A program made the translations under genes and the position numbers. The notes under the pieces are model-generated. The model was not told the DNA's origin. It made no database searches and was given only the letters and a program-made list of their open reading frames with translations. From assembly GCA_031425695.1 (NCBI GenBank), contig JANPJV010000285.1, positions 1-21,236 on the forward strand: DNA of 21,236 nucleotides. Direction: 5' to 3'. Below, piece by piece: positions 5,961 to 13,526 of the stretch; position 1 is the first letter of the stretch; each line of letters begins with the position of its first letter. Source of the DNA: JANPJV01 sp031425695 (lineage in GTDB: Bacteria > Pseudomonadota > Gammaproteobacteria > Xanthomonadales > SZUA-5).

Positions 5961-6474
5961 TCGGTTCGTGGCGTGGAGTGAGTGTCGGATTTTTCCTACA
6001 TGAAATCAATGGCTTCTCTGACTGGCTGGCGGGGATGGGGGGGCGTAGCGTGGTGGGGACACGGCTTGGGAGTGACTTGGTATGCGATATCGCCTCATTT
6101 CGTTCATTTTCCCCGTTATTGCTTCGGGGCGGGGTGAGTATCGGCCGGGTGGGGATGCGGGTGTGCGATTTGACGGACGGGATGAGTTTGTTCCCGTTGC
6201 GCCGCCTACGGGACGGCCTGCCCGCGTGGATGATCACGACGCGGGCGCGCAGCGTGGCCGTGCGCCTAAGGCGCCTGGTTCATCAGAGGACGGGAATGAC
6301 CCTGCCATCGACGCGGTCCGCCGTGCGCAAGCCGAAGAAGATGAGCGCGATTACCGGAAGTGGAAGCTGTTCAAACGGATTCCGTTGTTCCTGGAAATTG
6401 AGGAGCTTGCCGCGGCTGACACGCCTGCCCAGCCCGCGAAGCCGAGCAGGCCGCCTCGGGCAGTGGTCGCCCCA
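5961..6474. other. attI to intI leader region
   Basis: This GC-rich stretch separates attI from the integrase gene and should hold the cassette promoter and the integrase promoter. I cannot point to a convincing -35/-10 pair or a LexA box (CTGT-N8-ACAG) in it. The integrase frame stays open from an ATG at 6082. Its residues 76-110 (AIDAVRRAQAEEDERDYRKW, then LFKRIPLFLEIEEL) look protein-like but match no integrase region, so this could be a remnant gene fused in frame or part of an extended leader peptide. Confidence 0.45.
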
Positions 6475-7650
6475 ATGACTGATCCCCAAGTTGCGACGTC
6501 TGACCGCATCCGCGGCACGGCTCTGGCGACTCGCGACCCAGCGAACCAGCGACCCCAAACACGCACACTCGCCCCCGCACAAGACCTCGTCGTCCATGCT
6601 GGCGCTGCCACTGCGTCGCGCGGCGCCGCAGCTCCGCTGGGCGTGGCCGTTGCGATCGTCGAGCTTCCCTACCCCGCCGCCCGGACGCCATTACGGGAAA
6701 CCCGGCTGCTGGACCTGGTTCGCGACCGGGTGCGGCTTAAGCACTACAGCATTCGCACGGAGCGTGCGTACCTGGGATGGATCGAGCGCTTCATGCTGGC
6801 GTTCGGGGACCGCCATCCGCGGGATCTCGGGGTGGTCGAGGTGGAGCAGTTCCTCACCGTGTTGGCGACACGTTACCAGGTGGCAGCCTCGACCCAGTCG
6901 CAAGCACTGAGCGCGCTGCTCTTTCTCTACCGCGAAGTGCTGGGCGAGGACCTGCCGTGGCTTGAGAATGTGACGCGGGCGAAGGTGCCGCAGCGGCTGC
7001 CGGTGGTGCTCGATCGCACCGAGATCCGCAATCTGCTCCACCAACTGGACGGGCGAGAGTGGCTGATGGCCAGCCTCCTGTACGGTACGGGGATGCGGTT
7101 GATGGAGTGCATCCGGCTGCGGATCAAGGACGTCGATTTTGCACGTTGCGAAATCATCATCCGCAACGGGAAGGGCGCGCGAGATCGCATCACCATGTTG
7201 CCGCGCTCGCTGGCTGCCCCGCTGTCGCTGCAGGTCGAACGCGCGCGCGCACAGCACGAGCGCGACCTCAATTCGGGCACTGGGGAGGTCTACCTGCCGA
7301 ATGCGCTAGCGCGAAAGTACCCGAATGCTGCTCGTGAGGCGGGTTGGCAATGGGTCTTTCCTGCGCAGAAGCTGGCGAACGACCCGCGTACAAACACGTC
7401 TCGCCGGCACCATCTGGATGAGCAGGTGCTGCAGCGTGCGGTGAAGTCCGCCGTCGCGCGGGCCGGGATCGTGAAACTTGCGACGTGTCACACGCTTCGG
7501 CATTCCTTTGCCACCCATCTGCTCGAGGCTGGCTATGACATCCGGACGGTGCAGGAACTACTTGGCCATAAGGACCTGACGACAACGCAGATCTACACAC
7601 ACGTCCTCAACCGAGGGCCGGGTGGAGTGTTGAGTCCAGTCGATCGGTAG
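6475..7650 (+). CDS. intI: Integron integrase IntI (tyrosine recombinase)
   Basis: IntI recombines attC hairpins with attI and with each other to capture, shuffle and excise cassettes. With the start used here the protein has 391 aa. The catalytic set is complete: R208 (GTGMRLME), H339 and R342 (CHTLRHSF), H365 (LLGHKD) and nucleophile Y374 (TTQIYTHV). The insertion unique to IntI among tyrosine recombinases is present (ALARKYPNAAREAGWQWVFPA region, about 278-298). The N-terminal SAM-like domain starts near LLDLVRDRVRLKHYS. The start is uncertain. GTG at 6643 would give 335 aa, and its numbering would sit only 6 residues off IntI1 (337 aa); the frame also stays open up to an ATG at 6082 (522 aa). 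None has a clear ribosome site. The gene points away from the array and converges on the sugar dehydrogenase gene. Confidence 0.93.
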   Translation: MTDPQVATSDRIRGTALATRDPANQRPQTRTLAPAQDLVVHAGAATASRGAAAPLGVAVAIVELPYPAARTPLRETRLLDLVRDRVRLKHYSIRTERAYLGWIERFMLAFGDRHPRDLGVVEVEQFLTVLATRYQVAASTQSQALSALLFLYREVLGEDLPWLENVTRAKVPQRLPVVLDRTEIRNLLHQLDGREWLMASLLYGTGMRLMECIRLRIKDVDFARCEIIIRNGKGARDRITMLPRSLAAPLSLQVERARAQHERDLNSGTGEVYLPNALARKYPNAAREAGWQWVFPAQKLANDPRTNTSRRHHLDEQVLQRAVKSAVARAGIVKLATCHTLRHSFATHLLEAGYDIRTVQELLGHKDLTTTQIYTHVLNRGPGGVLSPVDR

Positions 7651-7662
7651 ACCCCGTCGCGC

Positions 7663-9174
7663 TCACTGCGTGCAGCCGAGGCCCTCCGGCACTGTAAGCC
7701 GCGTCAGGTTCATCGTGCCTTGGCCGTAGCCCTCCGGGAAGTTGAAGTCGACGCGCCCGTTGCGGCAGCTGCTGAAGGTAAAGGTCATGGTGCCGAAGGG
7801 CTGGTTGGTGACACTGGCCGGGTTGAAGTTGGGGATGAAGCGGCCGCCAGTGGTGCGCACCGGGTTCATCGTCACGGTGTTGCCGACGATCGTACCGACG
7901 CCGCCAAACCAGCTCTGCTGGCCGTCGGGACTGAAGGTAAACCACCAGGCGAGCAGCCGGTTGGCGGGCAGCACTTCGACGAAGAACCCATGGCCAGACT
8001 GGGCGGGGTCGTACCAGGACCCGGTGTAACTGGAATCGATGGTGGCAAGGACCGGTGGACCGTCGGAGATGAGCAGAATCTCGCCGTTGTAGTCGACCAG
8101 ATAGAGGTTGCCGGCCTCGTCTTCGCCGAAGCTCGAGACCGCGCGTCCGCTCGCAATCTCCTGGGTGCGAGTGAAGCTCGCGGCGACGTTGGCGGGCGCG
8201 CTGCGCTGCAGGGACCAAACGGTTCCGCTGCAGAAGTCGCTAAAGAGATAGCGACCGACGAGCGCAGGGTAAAGCGTGCCGCGATAAACATAGCCGCCAG
8301 TGACGGAACATCCCGACGCCCGGCCATATTCGTTGACCGGAAGCACACCGATCGGTGTGCAGCCGATGCTGCGACAGGCGCTGCCTTCCATGATGCGCCA
8401 GCCGTAGTTCTGGCCCGCGAGGCCAGCGGCCTGGACGTTGACCTCTTCGGTACGCGATTGGCCCACGTCGGCAATCCACAGCTCGCCAGTGCTGCGATCG
8501 AAGCTGGGACGCCAGGGATTGCGTAGCCCATAGGCCCAGATCTCGGGTCGCGCCCCGCTGGTATTGACGAACGGATTGCTGGGTGGTGAAGCCGCCGTTG
8601 CGCCGCTGACATCGAGTCGCAGCATCTTGCCGAGAACGGTATTGAGCCGTTGGCCGTGGTCTTGGGGATCGTTGCCGCTGCCGCCGTCGCCGCTGGCGAC
8701 GTAGAGAAACCCATCTGGTCCGAAGCCGAGCCAGCCGCCGTTGTGATTGGCAAACGGCTGATCGAAATTGAGCAGGTGGGTGATCGTGCTGCGGTCGGCG
8801 CGATCGGGGTCACTGCTCACGCGCAAGCGCGCGACGACGCTGTCGCCGGCGAGGTCAGTGTAATAAATATAGAAACGACCGCTGGTTTCGTAATCCGGTG
8901 CGAACGCAAGGCCAAGCAAGCCTTGTTCGGATTCGTTGGAGACCAGATTGGCAATGTCGAGGAATGGGGCCGGCAGCAGCGCGCCGCCGCGGGCGATGCG
9001 AATGCGGCCGCTTTGCTCGATGATGAAAAGGCGTCCAGAGCCGTCGCCCGCATGAGTGACGAAGATCGGCTGACTGAGCCCGTCGACGACGCGCGTGAGG
9101 CGCAGATCGAGTGCCGCGAGTGATGTTGCTGAGAGCAGCGCCGCGAGTGCAATGACTTGGGCAAGGATTTTCAT
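7663..9174 (-). CDS. Secreted PQQ-dependent sugar dehydrogenase (glucose/sorbosone dehydrogenase family) with C-terminal accessory domain
   Basis: This 503-aa protein has a Sec signal peptide (residues 1-21, MKILAQVIALAALLSATSLA). Residues 23-375 form a six-bladed β-propeller of the GSDH/YliI type, which oxidises sugars with PQQ and passes electrons to the respiratory chain. The hallmark NHNGGWLGFGPDGFLYVASG with catalytic H144 is present, as are SGDGG and the YGLRNPWRPSFD motif. Residues 383-495 form an extra domain (YTGSWYDPAQSGHGFFVEV, later WFTFSPDGQQSWFGG) that I recognise from secreted proteins of Xanthomonadales, probably a β-sandwich for binding or display. The start is well supported by GGAGG 6 nt upstream. 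It is monocistronic and diverges from the PH-domain pair. The real substrate is unknown, and the soluble YliI-like enzymes have broad specificity. Confidence 0.93.
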   Translation of the reverse strand: MKILAQVIALAALLSATSLAALDLRLTRVVDGLSQPIFVTHAGDGSGRLFIIEQSGRIRIARGGALLPAPFLDIANLVSNESEQGLLGLAFAPDYETSGRFYIYYTDLAGDSVVARLRVSSDPDRADRSTITHLLNFDQPFANHNGGWLGFGPDGFLYVASGDGGSGNDPQDHGQRLNTVLGKMLRLDVSGATAASPPSNPFVNTSGARPEIWAYGLRNPWRPSFDRSTGELWIADVGQSRTEEVNVQAAGLAGQNYGWRIMEGSACRSIGCTPIGVLPVNEYGRASGCSVTGGYVYRGTLYPALVGRYLFSDFCSGTVWSLQRSAPANVAASFTRTQEIASGRAVSSFGEDEAGNLYLVDYNGEILLISDGPPVLATIDSSYTGSWYDPAQSGHGFFVEVLPANRLLAWWFTFSPDGQQSWFGGVGTIVGNTVTMNPVRTTGGRFIPNFNPASVTNQPFGTMTFTFSSCRNGRVDFNFPEGYGQGTMNLTRLTVPEGLGCTQ

Positions 9175-9386
9175 AGAGCCTCCGGTTGCAGTTCAGCAGC
9201 GCTTGTACGAAGTCTATCGTAGCGCACACCGATAGGAATCGGCAGCATCCCGAGAACCATTCGGCTGACGGGTGTCAACGCGGTACGAGAGACGCCATGG
9301 CCGTGCCGGGTTTGGTGATCCGGCGCTAGCCCCCCAGAGCTTCTGGCACGCGCCGAGGCGCGGATGGCGATGCCTATACTGCCGGC

Positions 9387-9854
9387 ATGGACCTCCCCAA
9401 ATCTTTCACCTTGCACCCGAAGGTCCAGGACCTGTGGTTCTGGCAGTCGCTCATCATCTGCGCGCTGGTTTCGCTGCCAGGGCTGGTTGGCGGGTTGATC
9501 TCCGGCTACTGGGTCATTTCAGTGGTGTCGGTGCTCGCAGCATCGCTGCTGTTCTCCCTGTCGCTGCGCTATGTGCGCCGCTATGGGCAGAGCTTTCGCT
9601 GCGTCCTCGAGAGCGATGGCCTGCTGGTGGCGCGCGGCGTCTTCTGGCACAAGGAGACCCTGATCCCGCGTACGCGCATCCAGCACACGGACGTCCAGCA
9701 GGGGCCGATTGCCCGTCACTACGGCATGGCCACGCTCAAGGTGTTCACGGCCGGGACGCACGTTTCGGAAACCGAGGTCGAGGGCCTCGTTCACGAGGAC
9801 GCGCTGGCACTGCGGGATCAGCTGCTCGGGCGTAGCGGCAACGATGGCATCTGA
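9387..9854 (+). CDS. YdbS-like bacterial PH-domain membrane protein
   Basis: This is a 155-aa inner-membrane protein. Two membrane helices (about 18-40 and 44-64) are followed by one bPH2 (DUF304) domain with the typical FRCVLESDGLLVARGVFWHKETLIPRTRIQHTDVQQGP core, where the arginine and the QHTDVQ strand are family hallmarks. In Bacillus and other bacteria ydbS and ydbT are adjacent and their products are thought to act together in the membrane; ydbS/ydbT have been linked to resistance to some antimicrobials, but the mechanism is unclear. A TATACT at 9375-9380 lies so close to the ATG that transcription could start at the A of the start codon, giving a leaderless mRNA. No ribosome site is seen, which fits. 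Confidence 0.9.
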   Translation: MDLPKSFTLHPKVQDLWFWQSLIICALVSLPGLVGGLISGYWVISVVSVLAASLLFSLSLRYVRRYGQSFRCVLESDGLLVARGVFWHKETLIPRTRIQHTDVQQGPIARHYGMATLKVFTAGTHVSETEVEGLVHEDALALRDQLLGRSGNDGI

Positions 9855-11400
9855 CCCGATTCCCGCAGGCGCTGCCACACTACGCCGGCTGCACCCGTTC
9901 TCCTGGTTGTTCGTGTTGCTCACACGGCTGCGCCCGATCGTGCTGCCCCTGCTGGTGCTGCTCTTTCTCGGGCAGGGCGAGTGGTGGGAGTTGTTCATCG
10001 TGGCCGGCGCAGTGGGCTACGCGCTGTACTCGCTCATCTACAGCATCGGGTTCCGCTATCGCATCGGAACCGACGAGCTGCTGGTCAAGGAAGGCATCTT
10101 CTCGCGCACCGAGCGCCATATCCCGTATGCGCGCATCCAGAATATCGTACGCCGCCGCAATCCATTGCACCGCATCTTCGGAGTGGCCGAACTGCGCCTG
10201 GAGTCGGCGGGCGGCACCTCGCCCGAAGCGGTCATGAACGTGATCACGCTGGCCGCTGCGGAAGAGCTCGAGGCGGTGTTGCGCAGTGGCCACAACGATG
10301 CAGCTGCGCCCGCGGATGCGGCCACGCATCCGCTCCATGCACTGTCGCCCGCCGAGGTATTGCGGCTGGGCCTGCTGCGCAATCGTGGCGGCGTGCTGAT
10401 CGGTGCGATGTTCGCGGCGGCCTGGCAATTCGGCGCCTGGGAGAGCATGAGCGTCCGGGATGCGGTTCGCACCGTCGGCGGGTGGCTCTTCGCGGGCACC
10501 CAGTCTTTCACCGGCCCGCTGGCCATGTTTTTCAGCATCGTCGCCCTGAGTCTCCTGCTGTATGTGGCGATCAAGCTGTTTTCGATCGCAATGGCGTTTC
10601 TCGAATTCCATGGCTTCCAGTTGCGCAGTGATGGCTCCCGAGTGGCGACCGAGGGCGGCCTTTTGACGCGGCACGCAGCGAGCGCTCGAGTCGAGAAGAT
10701 CCAGCGGCTGGTCACCGGTGACTCGTGGCTTTCGCGACGACTGGGGCGGCGCTGGTTGAGCTGCGAGGTCGCATCCGGGCTGCAACTGGACGACGAGAAC
10801 AGGAGTTCGCGCCTGCAATGGCTGGCCCCCATTGGCACGCCCGCGAAGATCGATGAGATTGTCGCGGTGCTCGACGCCGGCCTCGTCCTGCACCAGCAGC
10901 AATGGCAACCACTGCACCCGCGCGCATGGCGCCGCGTGGCCAAGACCGGTGCCCTGATGTGGACCCTGGGCACTCTCCCGGCCTGGTATCTGCTTGGGCT
11001 TTACGCCGTCCCTGTCTGGCTGGCCTTGATGGTTGTCAACTATTTCGGTGCGCGCGGCTGGGCGCGGTTCGCGGCGTATTCCTGCCACGACGGTGTGTTT
11101 GCGTATCGCTCCGGCTGGCTCAGCCGTGAGTGGTTGCTCACGCGGATCGCCAAGGGCCAGGGGATCGAACTCTCGAGCTCGCCCTTCGATCGGCGCGCAG
11201 GCATGGCGAAGGTCGAGCTGGACACTGCCGGCGCCTCGCAGATCGGCTCGCGCTTGCAGGTTCCCTACCTCGGGCAAGCGCAGGCGCGCGCCCTGATGGC
11301 GGCATTGCGGTCGCAAATCGATGCGCTGCCACTCCCGGCGTTGGCGGCGCCGTCCGAGGGTACCGATGGCAGGCTTGCGAGTCGCCAGCTGCATCTGTAA
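9844..11400 (+). CDS. YdbT-like protein with multiple bacterial PH domains
   Basis: This 518-aa membrane protein is the usual partner of YdbS. The start is set at the ATG at 9844, which overlaps the last 11 bp of the ydbS-like gene in a different frame, a sign of translational coupling; the frame is open further upstream but that part lies inside ydbS. Two N-terminal helices (about 20-65) are followed by a first bPH2 domain (IGFRYRIGTDELLVKEGIF, then HIPYARIQNIVRRRNP). Two more helices at about 180-260 precede a second domain (FQLRSDGSRVATEGGLLTRH), and a third helix pair near 370-400 precedes a third domain (SCHDGVFAYRSGWLSREWLL). Three PH domains with membrane pairs between them match YdbT. 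The function is not well defined. Confidence 0.9.
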   Translation: MASDPIPAGAATLRRLHPFSWLFVLLTRLRPIVLPLLVLLFLGQGEWWELFIVAGAVGYALYSLIYSIGFRYRIGTDELLVKEGIFSRTERHIPYARIQNIVRRRNPLHRIFGVAELRLESAGGTSPEAVMNVITLAAAEELEAVLRSGHNDAAAPADAATHPLHALSPAEVLRLGLLRNRGGVLIGAMFAAAWQFGAWESMSVRDAVRTVGGWLFAGTQSFTGPLAMFFSIVALSLLLYVAIKLFSIAMAFLEFHGFQLRSDGSRVATEGGLLTRHAASARVEKIQRLVTGDSWLSRRLGRRWLSCEVASGLQLDDENRSSRLQWLAPIGTPAKIDEIVAVLDAGLVLHQQQWQPLHPRAWRRVAKTGALMWTLGTLPAWYLLGLYAVPVWLALMVVNYFGARGWARFAAYSCHDGVFAYRSGWLSREWLLTRIAKGQGIELSSSPFDRRAGMAKVELDTAGASQIGSRLQVPYLGQAQARALMAALRSQIDALPLPALAAPSEGTDGRLASRQLHL

Positions 11401-11475
11401 ACCCTTGTTCCATCGCGACCTGGACCCTAATATCACGCGGGCATCACGAGCCCTCAACGCACGGAACTTGTCGAC

Positions 11476-13497
11476 ATGGGCCTTGTGACCGAGCCGACTG
11501 CTTCACTTGACGTTGCGCTCGCGCACGCCAATCGACTGCTGGCACGGGATCCGGCGCTGGCCGCCGAACAGGCGACGGAAATCCTTAAAGTCGCCGTGCG
11601 CCATCCGCCCGCGCTGTTGTTGCTCGGGGTCGCGCGCTCGCGGCTGGGAGACCACCCGGGTTCGCTCGAAATTCTGCAGCCACTCGCCGAAGCGCAGCCG
11701 CGCTGGGCACAGGCGCAGCTCGAGCTGGCTTTGGCCTTCGGTCGTGGCGGTCGTGGCAGCGAGGCGATCCCCGTGCTGCGCCGCGCACTGGCGCTGAAAG
11801 CGGACCTGCCACAGGCATGGCTTGCGCTGGGCGATCACCTCGACGCGAGCGGCGATCGCAGCGGCGCCGAAGCGGCCTATGGCGCGCACATCCTGCACTC
11901 GACGCGCGATCCGCGCTTGATGGCGGCGGCATCCGCGCTCGCCGAGAACCGCATTAATGAAGCCGAAGCGCTGCTCCGTGCCCATCTCAAGCAGGCGCCA
12001 ACCGATGTCAGTGCGATCCGCATGCTTGGAGAAGTCGGCGCACGCCTTGGCCTGCATGAGGAGGCAGAGCATCTGCTCGCCCGGTGTCTCGAGCTCGCGC
12101 CCGGGTTCCACGCTGCACGACAGAACTACGCGCTGGTCCTGCATCGCGCGAACAAGCCAGCCGCAGCACTGGAACAGATCGAGCAACTCCTGGGCCTGGA
12201 TCCGACCAACGCGAGCTATCGCAATCTCAAGGCGGTGGTGCTCTGTCGCACAGGCGACTACGCGCCCGCGATCGAGCTCTACGCGCAGATCCTGGCGGAG
12301 TATCCGAGCCAGGCACGGATCTGGCTGAGCTACGGCCACGCCCTCAAGACGGCCGGCGCCCAGGAGCGCTCGATCGAAGCCTATCGACGCTGCATCGCCC
12401 TGGAGCCCGGCTACGGCGAAGCCTGGTGGAGCCTCGCCAATCTCAAGACTTTTCGATTCGACGCCGAAGATGTTGCGACCATGCGTGCGCAACTCGCCGT
12501 CGAAGCGCTCAAGCCCGAGCAGCGCCTGCAGTTCGAGTTCGCGCTGGCCAAGGCGCTCGAAGACGAGGCGGAGTACGCGCAGGCCTTCGAGCACTACGCG
12601 CTTGGCAACGCGATCCAGCGCGGCCTGGTCCGCTACGACCCGGAGGACACGTCGACGCGCGTGCGCCGTTCACGCCGCATGTTCACGCCTGAGTTTTTTG
12701 CGCAACGCGCGAACCAGGGCTGCCCTGCCCCCGACCCGATCTTCATTCTCGGACTGCCGCGCTCCGGATCGACCTTGATCGAGCAGATCCTCGCCAGCCA
12801 TTCGGCGGTCGAAGGCACGATGGAGTTGCCCGAGATCATCTCGATGACACGGGTGCTGCGCCAACAGGCATCCGCGATGGACTCGAGCTCCTACCTCGAC
12901 GCACTGGCGACGCTGGACGGCGCCGCGCTGCGCGAGCTCGGCGAGCAATACATCGAGCGCACGCGCATCCACCGCAAGACCGACGTGCCGTTCTTCATCG
13001 ACAAGATGCCGAACAATTTCGCGCATCTGGCGCTGATCCACCTGGTCCTTCCGAACGCCCGCATCATCGATGCACGCCGACATCCGCTCGCGTGCTGTTT
13101 CTCGGGCTTCAAGCAGAACTTTGCCCGCGGCCAGAATTTCTCCTATTCCCTGGAAGACCTCGGTCGCTACTACCGCGACTACGTCGAGTTGATGGCGCAT
13201 TTCGATGCGGTGCTCCCCGGGCGCGTCCATCGCGTTTTCTACGAATCGATGGTGGCCGACACGGAAATGGAGCTCAGGCGATTGCTTGATTACTGCGGCC
13301 TGCCCTTCGAGGAAAAATGCCTGCGCTTTTTTGAAAACGAGCGGCCGGTGCGGACCGCGAGCTCGGAGCAAGTACGCAAACCCATCTACCGTGAAGGCGT
13401 CGATCACTGGCGCCATTTCGAACCGTGGCTCGGCCCGCTCGCCCAAGCGCTCGGCCCGGTGCTCGATGCTTATCCCAGCGTTCCTCATTTCAATTGA
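11476..13497 (+). CDS. TPR-repeat sulfotransferase
   Basis: This 673-aa protein appears cytoplasmic. Residues 1-330 are tetratricopeptide repeats, about eight copies with the A/G-x-LG-x-A pattern (for example LNYALVLHRANKPAAALEQI-like helices), a scaffold for binding a protein or peptide partner. From about 420 there is a PAPS-dependent sulfotransferase domain: LPRSGSTLIEQIL (427-439) is the 5'-phosphosulfate-binding loop, and RIIDARRHPLACCFSGF near 529-545 is the 3'-phosphate-binding region. This domain combination resembles bacterial relatives of tyrosylprotein sulfotransferase; the acceptor is unknown. Only 29 bp separate it from the TonB-receptor gene, so the two are co-transcribed. The start ATG has no strong ribosome site. 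Confidence 0.92.
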   Translation: MGLVTEPTASLDVALAHANRLLARDPALAAEQATEILKVAVRHPPALLLLGVARSRLGDHPGSLEILQPLAEAQPRWAQAQLELALAFGRGGRGSEAIPVLRRALALKADLPQAWLALGDHLDASGDRSGAEAAYGAHILHSTRDPRLMAAASALAENRINEAEALLRAHLKQAPTDVSAIRMLGEVGARLGLHEEAEHLLARCLELAPGFHAARQNYALVLHRANKPAAALEQIEQLLGLDPTNASYRNLKAVVLCRTGDYAPAIELYAQILAEYPSQARIWLSYGHALKTAGAQERSIEAYRRCIALEPGYGEAWWSLANLKTFRFDAEDVATMRAQLAVEALKPEQRLQFEFALAKALEDEAEYAQAFEHYALGNAIQRGLVRYDPEDTSTRVRRSRRMFTPEFFAQRANQGCPAPDPIFILGLPRSGSTLIEQILASHSAVEGTMELPEIISMTRVLRQQASAMDSSSYLDALATLDGAALRELGEQYIERTRIHRKTDVPFFIDKMPNNFAHLALIHLVLPNARIIDARRHPLACCFSGFKQNFARGQNFSYSLEDLGRYYRDYVELMAHFDAVLPGRVHRVFYESMVADTEMELRRLLDYCGLPFEEKCLRFFENERPVRTASSEQVRKPIYREGVDHWRHFEPWLGPLAQALGPVLDAYPSVPHFN

Positions 13498-13526
13498 TGA
13501 CCTCACGCCCCATCGGAGAGCCCGCA

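Larger units (their letters stand above)
137..7650 (-). mobile_element. Chromosomal integron: intI, attI and an array of ten cassettes
   Basis: An integron integrase gene lies at the right edge and points right. To its left are nine near-identical attC sites of 88-90 bp in one orientation, with one cassette between each pair. All recognisable cassette genes are on the - strand, reading away from attI, as expected when a promoter near attI serves the array. The high similarity among the attC sites is typical of sedentary chromosomal integrons rather than of mobile resistance integrons, whose attCs are heterogeneous. No antibiotic-resistance gene is seen. The distal end is interrupted by an IS30-family element, so the array was probably longer. 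Confidence 0.93.

Noticed and set aside
5954..6478. 174-codon + strand frame overlapping the attI-intI region
   Set aside because: It overlaps the integrase frame in another phase, has arginine-rich composition typical of GC-rich shadow frames, and has no ribosome site or recognisable domain.
6643..7650. Class 1 mobile integron
   Set aside because: No qacE/sul1 segment, no resistance cassettes and highly uniform attC sites; the layout is that of a chromosomal integron.
9880..11457. 525-codon - strand frame opposite the ydbT-like gene
   Set aside because: It lies antisense to a well-supported membrane protein gene and has the Arg/Gln/His-rich composition of a shadow frame.
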